Below, in pieces: positions 17,179 through 27,300 of a stretch of DNA of 64,000 bases. The DNA is taken from contig JBAQMG010000023.1 of NCBI GenBank assembly GCA_049302575.1, positions 1 through 64,000 on the forward strand, in the 5' to 3' direction. This DNA is from JBAQMG01 sp049302575. GTDB taxonomy: Bacteria > Bacillota > Desulfitobacteriia > Desulfitobacteriales > Desulfitobacteriaceae. The translations under genes were made by a program, and so were the position numbers. The notes below the pieces were generated by a model. That model worked only from the letters and a program-made list of their open reading frames with translations. It searched no databases and was not told the origin of the DNA. How positions within the stretch are numbered: the first letter of the stretch is position 1; each line of letters opens with the position of its first letter.

Positions 17179-20100
17179 ATGAATTTTTATGCTTATCACA
17201 ATTCCTATGATCTGTTTTACCGCAAACCCTTTGGAGCGGTGGAGTGTGGACAGAAAATTATTTTTCGGTTGAAAACATGTTCAGCGCTTTCCGTTGAAGC
17301 GTGTTATCTTCGTCTATGGGAAAAGAACCAGGAAAAAGTCATCCCCATGAGTTTAATCCCCAGTGCGCCCCAAGATATCTTCCAGGGCGAGAGACCTCAC
17401 ACTACTAACGGAACTATGCTGAACCTGAACCCGCAAGAAGACATAAATTCGAACCTCGATCGTGGAGATCCTACGACACCAGAAATAGCGCATGCACTCG
17501 AACTTCGAACCTCGAACTACGAACTACGAAATTACGAGGTGCCCGCTACACCGGGGCTTGTCTGGTATTACTTCATTATTCAGGTTGGTTCTCAAACTTA
17601 TTATTATGGCAATAACGAGGAAAGATTAGGCGGTGAGGGACTGCTTCGGGAACAGGAGCAGTCTCCTGCCTATCAGATCACGGTCTATCGGCCAGTTAAG
17701 GCTCCAGAATGGTACAAGCGGGGGGTCATGTATCAAATATTTGTCGATCGTTTTTATAACGGTCGAGAAAACGGTTGGAGTATATATCCCCGAAAGAACT
17801 CCCTTATTCATACGGATTGGAATGACAACCCAATTTATATCAAGGATGAGCGCGGCAGGGTAACCCATTGGGACTTTTTTGGCGGCAATCTGGAGGGGGT
17901 TCTTAAGAAGTTGCCCTATCTCCAAGAATTGGGGATAAATATTATCTATTTTAATCCTATTTTCGATTCTCCCAGTAACCATAAATACGATACAGCTGAT
18001 TATTTAAGGATTGATCCAGCGTTTGGAGATGAAGCGACCTTTGAGCTTTTAGTTACGACCGCTAAAAGCTTGGGTATTTCTATTGTTTTGGATGGTGTTT
18101 TTAGCCATACTGGGAGTGACAGTATTTATTTCAATAAAGATAGTAATTATCCCGAGTTGGGTGCTTATCAGTCTGCGGATTCTCCTTACTATGAATGGTA
18201 TCAGTTTAAACAAGGCTGCGATGACTACAAATGCTGGTGGGATGTCGATACTCTCCCGGAAGTGAACGAAATGAACCTCTCTTATCGGCAATTCATCTAT
18301 GGGTCAGAAGAGAGCGTTATCAGTAAGTGGATGAAAAAAGGGGTCGCAGGATGGCGTTTGGATGTCGCAGATGAGCTTCCGGACGAGTTTATTCAGGAAT
18401 TGCGGCAAGCGGTAAAGGAAATCAATTCAGATGCCGTCCTCATTGGGGAAGTCTGGGAAGATGCCTCCAATAAGGCGAGTTATGGTAAGCTGCGAGAGTA
18501 TTTTTGGGGATGCGAACTGGATGCGACGATGAACTATCCTTGGCGGGAAATATTTCTTGAATTTCTTCTTGGACGAAGCGGATCCAGTTTGGTTCATCGC
18601 CAAATCCTGAGCTTATATGAAAATTATCCCCGCGAGAATTTTTACGCAGCCATGAACCTGATTGGGAGTCACGATAGAGCACGGATTTTAACCCTCTTAG
18701 GAGAGGCTCCGCCTGAACAGGATTTAACGGATTCGGAGAGGCAGTCCTATAGGCTTTCTCCCTCAGCCCGGCAGTTGGCAGTGCAGAGGCTTAAACTTCT
18801 TAGCTTGGTTCAAATGACCTTTCCCGGAGTCCCTTGTGTGTATTATGGGGATGAGGTAGGTCTGGAAGGCTATAGTGATCCATATAACAGAGGGACTTAT
18901 CCTTGGGGCAGGGAGGACAGGGAAATACAGGACTGGTATAAAAAAATCATCCGCATGCGTGAAGAATATGAAGTGTTGCAGACGGGTGATTTTCAATCGT
19001 TTTATAGTACTCCAGATGTCTATGGTTTTAAACGGACAGGGGAAGTCGAAGAGATCACCGTATTAATTAACCGCCATTCTACGCAAGTTAAGAATGTGAC
19101 CCTAGATTTGGACACGCAATGTTTCTCTTTAGTAATAGATTTACTGAACGGAGAAATTATTTCGCGGGAGGAGCAGGGTTATTCAGCCGGATTAACTCTG
19201 GAAATTGGTCCATTGTCAGGACGAGTTTTCTTAGGCGAAAAAAATGACCCTGCTTTCGGGCGACAGAGACTACCACAGTCCTGTGGAATATTAATGCCTA
19301 TTAGTTCCTTGCCTTCTGCTTGGGGGCTGGGAGATCTCGGAGAAGAGGCATATCAATTTATAGACTTTTTGGCAGACTCCGGTCAATCCCTGTGGCAGGT
19401 TTTACCCTTGAATCCGACCGGCTTAGGGGACTCTCCTTATCAAAGTGCTTCGGCTTTTGCCGGAAATCCAATGTTCATCAGCCTTGACCATTTGCTAAAG
19501 GCGGAGCTTTTAAATCCGGAGGAAGTTCATAAAAAACTCGATAAATTAAAGAGCTACTCGAATGAAGCGGCTGCGCACCTGAAAAAAATAAAAAATGAGC
19601 TACTCCGTGAATCATTTAAGGTCTTTCAGGCTCGGCTACAGGAACAGGAATCCGATTCTCCAGCACCAGGGGATGCGGAGTTAAAGTATCTCTCCCTGCA
19701 AAACTATTTAACCTTCATTAAAGAAAACGAAGAATGGCTAGAGGATTATGCCCTTTTTCGAGCACTGAAAGCTCGTTTTGGTGGGGTAGCATGGTATGAC
19801 TGGGAGACGGGGTTAGCTTCCCGAAGTGAAGAGAGTTTAGCAGAATATACGAAATTGCTGGCGGAAGAGATAGAATTCGGACGCTTTGTTCAGTATACTT
19901 TTTACTATGAATGGCAAGAACTCAGGGAATATGCCAGAGCAAAGGGTATCAGCCTGCTTGGGGATATGCCGCTTTTTGTAGCAGCTGATAGTTGTGACGT
20001 CTGGGTAAACCGCAGATTTTTTAAACTGGACGAGAGCGGTAAACCGGCTAAAGTAGCGGGGGTACCACCGGACTATTTTAGTAAGACAGGTCAGCGTTGG

Positions 20101-20835
20101 GGTAATCCAGTCTATGACTGGGAGTCGTTGGCGGCGGATCAATATTCTTGGTGGAAAAAAAGAATTAGGCTTACGCTCCGCCTGTTTGATTATATCAGGC
20201 TTGACCATTTTCGAGGTTTGGAAGCTTATTGGGAAATTGAGGCTGGGGAAGAGACCGCTGTCAAGGGCAGATGGATGAAAGGACCTGGAAAAAAGTTCTT
20301 TGAAAGCCTGTTCGTTGAATTTGGGAAACTACCCTTTATAGCCGAGGATCTGGGATTCATAACTGCGGAAGTCAATATTCTGAAACGCATTTTTGGGTTT
20401 CCAGGAATGAAAATCCTCCAGTTTACGCCAATGGAGGAAGGGATGTCCGAAAATTACCACAATTTTGTCTACTACTCAGGTACACATGATAACGATACTT
20501 TATTAGGCTGGTATAAAACTAATAAACTTCAAGACGAGGAGCTTAAAATGTCTGAAAAGGATGAAGCGGATAAAATAAATGAGAACGATGAAATGAAAAT
20601 TGCCTGCCGTAGGCTAATTGAGGATTTATATATGAGCGAAGCTGCCTGGGTAATCATACCCTTACAAGATATCCTAGGTCTGGACACGGATGCCAGAATG
20701 AATGTACCTGGAACAACCGAGGGAAACTGGCATTGGAAACTGAGCAAGAAGCTATTAACCGAGGAAGTAAAGCTCTGGCTTCGGTCTATGGCGGAAACAT
20801 CAAAGAGATTGACGCCAAACACAAGGGAGGCCTAA
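17179..20835 (+). CDS. Fused GH13 alpha-amylase/neopullulanase-like and GH77 4-alpha-glucanotransferase
   Basis: A 1,218-residue two-enzyme fusion. After an N-terminal beta domain, the GH13 barrel (from YQIFVDRFYNG, about residue 183) has catalytic D395 in GWRLDVADE, E424 in LIGEVWED and D499 in IGSHDR. From about residue 694 a complete MalQ-like GH77 domain starts (CGILMPISSLPSAWGLGDLG), with expected catalytic D1009 in IRLDHFRG, E1056 in IAEDLG and D1104 in GTHDND. Together they would trim and rearrange glycogen chains, replacing separate GlgX and MalQ. Residues of roughly 70-123 look like an insertion: they break the beta domain, are low in complexity, and contain a heptamer array read in frame as ELRTSNYELRNYE. 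The last C-terminal gene of the glycogen operon follows four bases later. Confidence 0.9.
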   Translation: MNFYAYHNSYDLFYRKPFGAVECGQKIIFRLKTCSALSVEACYLRLWEKNQEKVIPMSLIPSAPQDIFQGERPHTTNGTMLNLNPQEDINSNLDRGDPTTPEIAHALELRTSNYELRNYEVPATPGLVWYYFIIQVGSQTYYYGNNEERLGGEGLLREQEQSPAYQITVYRPVKAPEWYKRGVMYQIFVDRFYNGRENGWSIYPRKNSLIHTDWNDNPIYIKDERGRVTHWDFFGGNLEGVLKKLPYLQELGINIIYFNPIFDSPSNHKYDTADYLRIDPAFGDEATFELLVTTAKSLGISIVLDGVFSHTGSDSIYFNKDSNYPELGAYQSADSPYYEWYQFKQGCDDYKCWWDVDTLPEVNEMNLSYRQFIYGSEESVISKWMKKGVAGWRLDVADELPDEFIQELRQAVKEINSDAVLIGEVWEDASNKASYGKLREYFWGCELDATMNYPWREIFLEFLLGRSGSSLVHRQILSLYENYPRENFYAAMNLIGSHDRARILTLLGEAPPEQDLTDSERQSYRLSPSARQLAVQRLKLLSLVQMTFPGVPCVYYGDEVGLEGYSDPYNRGTYPWGREDREIQDWYKKIIRMREEYEVLQTGDFQSFYSTPDVYGFKRTGEVEEITVLINRHSTQVKNVTLDLDTQCFSLVIDLLNGEIISREEQGYSAGLTLEIGPLSGRVFLGEKNDPAFGRQRLPQSCGILMPISSLPSAWGLGDLGEEAYQFIDFLADSGQSLWQVLPLNPTGLGDSPYQSASAFAGNPMFISLDHLLKAELLNPEEVHKKLDKLKSYSNEAAAHLKKIKNELLRESFKVFQARLQEQESDSPAPGDAELKYLSLQNYLTFIKENEEWLEDYALFRALKARFGGVAWYDWETGLASRSEESLAEYTKLLAEEIEFGRFVQYTFYYEWQELREYARAKGISLLGDMPLFVAADSCDVWVNRRFFKLDESGKPAKVAGVPPDYFSKTGQRWGNPVYDWESLAADQYSWWKKRIRLTLRLFDYIRLDHFRGLEAYWEIEAGEETAVKGRWMKGPGKKFFESLFVEFGKLPFIAEDLGFITAEVNILKRIFGFPGMKILQFTPMEEGMSENYHNFVYYSGTHDNDTLLGWYKTNKLQDEELKMSEKDEADKINENDEMKIACRRLIEDLYMSEAAWVIIPLQDILGLDTDARMNVPGTTEGNWHWKLSKKLLTEEVKLWLRSMAETSKRLTPNTREA
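17497..17538 (+). repeat. 7-bp-period array (TCGAA family), copy 3, inside a coding sequence
   Basis: Six 7-mers CTCGAAC, TTCGAAC, CTCGAAC, TACGAAC, TACGAAA, TTACGAG are read in frame within the GH13-GH77 gene. Because 7 bp is not a codon multiple, three units give a 7-residue peptide period, seen as ELRTSNY then ELRNYE. Confidence 0.9.
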
Positions 20836-20838
20836 ACG

Positions 20839-21129
20839 ATGGTTAAATGGCTAACGGTTCTAGTGGTTGAACCTGGGAAAGCTCCCGAAGTTAGAGAACT
20901 ACCCAATAACCTCAAGGCTTTTGAACTGACGATCAAAGGTTATCTTGAGATGGTGGAAACGGTTCGTCCTGGATGCTTAATCATCTACGATGGGAATTAT
21001 ACTCTTACAAAGAAACCGATTGATAGGTCGGAAATCCAAGGAACGTTTATAATTGCTCGTGTAGACCCACCAGAGCTGGGAACATTAACTGAACAGGATA
21101 TTGAGATACTTTATGAAGTCTACAAATAG
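20839..21129 (+). CDS. DUF3846-like protein
   Basis: A 96-residue protein. VLVVEPGKAPEVRELPNNLKAFELTIKGYLEMV and the later GTFIIARVD resemble the DUF3846 pattern (a VEPG-P-V-EI start and a GTF-IVG end). Function is unknown. The start is four bases after the stop of the GH13-GH77 gene, so it is translationally linked to the glycogen operon, and a terminator overlaps its stop codon. Confidence 0.65.
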   Translation: MVKWLTVLVVEPGKAPEVRELPNNLKAFELTIKGYLEMVETVRPGCLIIYDGNYTLTKKPIDRSEIQGTFIIARVDPPELGTLTEQDIEILYEVYK

Positions 21130-21154
21130 AGGAAGATTTCCTATTTGATTTTTT
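21123..21154 (+). terminator. Terminator of the glycogen operon
   Basis: CAAATAG...GGAA pairs with TTCC.TATTTG and is followed by GATTTTTTG; the left arm includes the DUF3846 stop codon. Confidence 0.7.
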
Positions 21155-21162
21155 GTTTAACC

Positions 21163-21191
21163 TTCACTTAGCTTTTCATGTGCATTATAAT
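21163..21191 (+). promoter_or_regulatory. Promoter candidate for the multihaem cytochrome
   Basis: TTCACT (21163-21168), a 17-base spacer and a perfect TATAAT (21186-21191). The 165-base leader that follows has an inverted pair ATATTTACTAA (about 21209) and TTAGTAAATAT (about 21308) but no known riboswitch pattern. Confidence 0.55.
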
Positions 21192-21357
21192 ACTAACGCT
21201 GATATAAAAAATATTTACTAATACAAACTTTAGTGGTAGAAAACATTGCGCAACTATGGTAAAGTCTAAGAATATAGCTATTTTTAGATATTGGAGAGGT
21301 AATTGACTTAGTAAATATTATATTTAGTTTTGTGCAGGAAAGGCGGTTATTAATATT

Positions 21358-24300
21358 GTGACTTATAACAGAAAAAAATATTTAATAACCATCATGTTTT
21401 TTTTCGTATTTTTAATTACCTTTTTTAGCCTAATTCAACAAGCTGAAAGTAACCCCCACGGAAACTATACAGATAATACAGATGCTTGTGCTCTTTGTCA
21501 CGCTACTCATACAGCCACTGGCATTAAACTGATGCGGATGCCAACTGATAAGTTGTTATGTTATACCTGTCACGATAGTACTGGTAGTATATACAATACT
21601 AGGGCTGCCTTTGGGGAAAGTGTAGCGGGTAGTTCGACCCTAGTATCACATCATCAAGTACCCGAGGGTAACCTAAAATGTGTAGATTGTCATAATCCTC
21701 ATTTAAGCGACGGAGAAACGCCACGTCTGTTATCCACTGGACCGACTAGAATTAATAGTGGTAATGCTTTTTGTGGTAGCTGTCACGGTGTTGGTTCTAC
21801 CAATCCAGGCGGTGATGTTGTCACAGGTTTTGTCTATACTGCTCATGATGTAAAGATGGACGGTCCCGCTTCCGGGACTAATATTAAATGTGTGCGTTGT
21901 CATGAGAGTCACGGTTCCAGTATTAAACCAATGATTAGAACAGAAGTTTATGATCAGAAGTTGGCTGTTAGTAAAACAGTATATGGTTTAGACAAGACTT
22001 TGTGCTACGGTTGCCATTCTACCTCTTTGGATACTTATAGCGGTCAAACAATTGCTGATCAGAGTAAACATATTACCACGACTAGCTCAACCAAGGCTTT
22101 AACTAGCTGGCCAAGTACTACCTATGGTACAGGTAATTGTTTAAACTGTCATGATCTTCATAGCCAAACCAGTAGAGCCAATTATACCCGCGAAGAGGGT
22201 AATCAAATATGTTATACGTGTCATGATGATCCCACAGTTACTAAGCCAAGCAATTACTCGTATCAGGGTAAGACCACCTATGAACAGACCCCCCATTCAA
22301 CCTTACAAAAATTGATCGATCTAACCATTCGCCCCGATAGTCAGGATTTTGAGGCTTGGGAGAGTCTTAGTGAACCAACTCCCGGAAGTCCTGGTTCGCT
22401 TATGAGTACTAGCAAGAAAATGGCTATGGTAAGTGTGGACTCACAGTGGGGAACTACCGACCTAGCAACGGCAGATGGTACCTTTGATTACCAAATGTAC
22501 CGCTTTAAATTGAATATGCCGATTGCCGAGTTAGCAAATGGGTTTACCGCCGGATGGACCGGCTACGGGGAAGCCACAGCAGGTTATCCAATCTCAGTTT
22601 ATATCTGGAATAATACGCTAAATAGTGGAAGCGGAGGCTGGGAACTGATTCAAACCAGCCAAATGTCTACCGATACTGCGGTAAATTTTACGAAAAGTAA
22701 TCCGGTATCATACGTCGACATCAATGGTTATGTCTTCTTGATGGCTAAGTCAAAAACATCCTCGGGTAATTTTCCTATTGCGGCTCTCACTTTAGATGGT
22801 TCAACGAATAATTCTCTTACAATCGGCTGGACTACCACGAAGGATTGTACCAGTTACGTAGATTTTGGGACTACTAGTAGTTATGTTTATGCAACTGGTT
22901 CAGAAACTCCTACTAAAAACCATTCGGTGACTATTTCCTTGCCTGGGCCGGGTATTTATCATTATCGCATTAGATCTTCCAATAGCGGTGGTGAATATAG
23001 CTCCCCGGATTATATGTTTGCTTCTCCGGCGCCTACTTTAACTCCAATACCGGATACAGGAATGGATGTTCCTGTTAATTTCAGCTGGAGTACCCCAGAT
23101 GCCAGTAGAACACCCTTTACCTATCAAATTAAAGTTTGGAACCCGGCAGGGGGTTATAATTATACTTCAGGTTGGTTAAGTGGCAACAGTACCTCTCTTT
23201 ATTTAGATGGAGGATCATCTTATATCACTTATAACTGGGAAGTCATTGCCAAAGACAAAGATGGGATTCTTTCCGGCTGGTCACTCCCTAGTACCTTTAA
23301 CGTCCTTTATGTCAAAAGTTCCTGTCCAATCTTATATACTTGGGATGGTAAGGGATTTAGTTTTATTACGGACATTATGGCTGGGAGAACTTTAGGTCTT
23401 ATGATAGCCCCAAATACTTATATTAACCCGTCGCCTGTAGCAGAAAGCCTGATTCCCAATGAACTGCTCAAGGCAAAAGATGGTAAATACAAATTACGCG
23501 TAAAAGATGAGAAAAATGAGATCGAATTTTTAGATAAAGTTACCCTAAAAGTGGTTGATCATCCTATGGGGACTAAGCTATATTTAAATGACTTATCAGG
23601 GTATGCAACGAAAAATAGACCTCCCAACAAAATGTATACAGTCAGGGATTTGAAACCAGTTAAAGCGTCTTATAGTAATGTTCCGCTTTATAAAGGGATA
23701 GCCGTAACCAACCAGGATATTACTGCGGAAGTTAGTAAAATAGGGGACGGTAAATATGCGCCTGCTTCCTTTTACGATGATAACCAGTATGTATTTGACT
23801 TAGGGGATCTGAGCGGAGCTCCAGAAATCAAATTGGTGATGAGTGGCTGGACAGAGTACGCTAGCAAGGGGGAACGTGCCGAGTGGCTGAAATCAGGAGC
23901 CAAGACCTCCAAGAAGATTATGGAGGTCCAGGATGAGAAGGGTAACTGGGTCGTTGTGGAAAAGATCTTACCCATTATCCCTGGATTAACTAAAACTGTA
24001 GTTTATGATTTAACCGGCAAATTTCCGGCTGGTGTCAAAGATTTCAAAGTAAGGATGCGCGGGTGGTATCGGACTTATATTGATTATGTAGGAGTGGATA
24101 CCAGCATAACTGAAAATGTCAAAGTAACCGAACTTAAACCCACCAAGGCGGACTTTAGCTTTAAAGGACAAGCTAAATCTCTCCGGGATCCGTATCCCAG
24201 ATTCAAGTATAACGAAATAGTCGAAACAGCCCCCCTCTTGCATCAAGGCAACTTTACTAAATTCGGTGATGTTCGGCCACTATTAGCCAAAAGCGATGAT

Positions 24301-27300
24301 ATGTATGTGATCATGGATACTGGCGACGAACTTGCCCTAGAATTTAAGGAAGTTCAACTTCAACCGGGCATGGAACGCAGCTATGTTATTTATACTGACG
24401 GTTATTTTCAAGAAACTAGTGGGAAAGTCGAGCCCTTACCTTTCCATGCCATGACTAACTATCCTTATGGTCCTGGAGAAAAATATCCGGATGATCAAGA
24501 ACACCAAAAGTATTTGCAGGAATGGAATACTAGGCATCACGACGCTGGAAAAGCAGTTAAGGCTGCTGACACTAAAACTGGGCTACTGACAGGCTGGTTA
24601 ATAAAAATACAGAATTTCTTTAAATATCTTGGGCAACTTTTAACCAGTTGGATGCATAAGGTACAAGCACTAAGGATAATTAGTAGTCCAGTTCCAATAG
24701 AATCTGGCAAACTTAGTAGTGATGCTGTGGTAAAGCAACTACATCGTTCTTTAAATACTAATAGTGTAGTACTTAATGCTGTTTATCTGCCGCTAGGCAG
24801 TACAATAGGTGATTGTGCCAATTGTCATTCTGTCCATGGACAAGGCAAGCCTGATGGTTCGATTATTCCTAGTATGCTAACGAACCGAGAAGATATAACC
24901 TGTCTTGCTGGCGGTGGCGGAGCCTGTCACAGTTCGGGGACAAATTCAGCCTCTGGGGTAAACATCAATGCCGAGTTAACTGCCAGTTCTGATCCTAAAA
25001 CTCACCACGATGTCCGACAGGAAGATCAAGCAGTAACCGGCAGTAAAATAACTTGTTCGGATTGTCATGATCCTCATAAGAATACGGCCATTGAGAAGTA
25101 TTCTAATCCGGATAACATCTCTACTTTAAATGTAACTCTTAAGAACTTCAACCAAAATATTGGTTCCAATGGGGAGGTCTATGCTTTACTAGGGGCAGAA
25201 CATGATGGAATACCACCTGTGATTTCCGGTTTAAGTATTGATAAATTAACGAATGGTCCTCTCGAACCGATTATAAAATGGAATACCGATGAGAACGCTA
25301 CAAGCTGGGTGGATTGGGGTACAAGCACTGCTTATGGGATTGTGTATGGTGATAATAATCTTAATACCAGTCATAGCGTTACTGCCGGGGGTATAGAAAT
25401 GGAAACTACCTACTATTACCGATTAAGATCTACTGATGCTTTAGGTAATGAGCAGGTTGGTGGAGTCAATACCTATGTATATTCAGCGTTTGGTCCTCCA
25501 CCGCCGACCCCAACTGTAATTGCAACAGGCTACACACAAAATACCTCTCCAACCCTGCAGTGGAACCCTGTTTTGTGCCCAGATGCTGATCCGGTTCAGT
25601 ATTATGTAGAGATTACGGACGGGGTGACAACCTTAAACTCAGGTTGGATAAACGGTACCAGTTGGACAGTAGGCTTATCAGCTCCTGTTACATGGACATG
25701 GAAAGTCAAAGCTCGGGATGCGATCCATTTAGGCGAGTCAAGTTGGTCGGCTCCCGATACCTTCTTCATCGATTCTTGTCCGATCTTATATACTTGGGAT
25801 GGAAAGAAATATAATTTTGTGACTGATATAATGTCGCGGAGCACTATAGGACTTATGGTAGCCCCGAATATTTATAATAACCCATCGTCTGTAGAAGAGA
25901 GTCGAATTATCAGTGCACTCCTGAAGCCACAGGCTGGTAAATACAAATTAAGGGTAAAGGATGAAAAAGATGAGATCGAATTTTTAGATAAAGTTACCCT
26001 TAAGGTAGTTGATCATCCCATTGGTACCAATCTTTATTTAAACGATCTGACGGGTTATACAACCAAAAATCAACCCCCTAACAAAATTTATACTGTAAGG
26101 GATGCAAAGCCAGTTAAAGCAACCTATAACAATGTTCCATTATATAAAGGGACAGCTGTAACTAATCAGGATATAACTAAGGAAGTAAGTAAACTGGGGG
26201 ATGGACAATTTGCCCCTGCTTCCTTATACGATGATAATCAGTATATTTTTGACTTGGGCGATTTGACGGGAGCACCTGAAATCAAGCTGGTGATGAGTGG
26301 CTGGACAGAATATGCCACCAGGGATGAACGTGCCCAATGGTTTAAATCGGGCACTAAGTCAGCTAAGCGGATTATGGAAGTTCAGGATGCGAACGGTAAG
26401 TGGGTCGAAGTTATGAGTGGTCTACCCTTTATTCCTGGGTTAACCAAGACTGTAGTTTATGATCTGACCGGTAAATTTCCGCTTGGGGTGAAGAATTATA
26501 AAGTAAGAATGCGTGGCTGGTATCGGACCCATATTGATTATGTAGCTGTGGATACCAGTAAAACCGAGGATGTCAAAATTACCGAACTGAAACCTAGCAA
26601 GGCCGACTTAAGCTTTAAGGGTATAGCTAAATCTTTACGTGATCCGTATCCGAGGTATAGTTATGACGAAATAGTCAAATTAACACCTAAAACGCATATC
26701 GGAAACTTTACAAAGTTTGGTAACGTTCGACCATTGCTGGGTAAAAGTGATGATATGTACGTAATTATGGACAGCGGTGACGAGCTTGCTTTGGAATTTG
26801 ATGAGATTCCACTTCAACTGGGTATGGCACGAACCTATGTCATCTATACTGACGGGTATTTCCAGGAAGTCACAGGGAAAGTGGAGCCTATGCCTTTTCA
26901 TGCTATGTCCAAGTATCCCTATGGCGCAGAAGAAAAATACCCGGCTGATTCTGAACACCAAAAGTATCTCAAAGAATGGAATACCCGGCAGCATGACGGT
27001 AGTTTTGCCAAGGATTTGACAATTAATCAGCACTGGTATAACAAACTGATAGATTGGCTGAAACAAAAATGGGACCAATTAGCTGAGTTCTTTAAGAGCT
27101 TGTTTAACCGTAGTTTAAGTAGACCAGCAAAATTCGCCAGAATAACTGATCTGACGACGGATAGAGTTTCCCCGCCGCCAGGGTTAACTCATTATTCATT
27201 AAACACTGATCTTTTAACCTTGACCCTTACAAATAAAACTCAAGTTAAAACTGTTCTTCAAGCTGCCTATGGTTGGGAGAGCGCAGGAGCCACTACACCG

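Noticed and set aside
21241..21357. c-di-GMP riboswitch upstream of the cytochrome
   Set aside because: The leader lacks the conserved GEMM elements; only an A/T-rich inverted pair is present.
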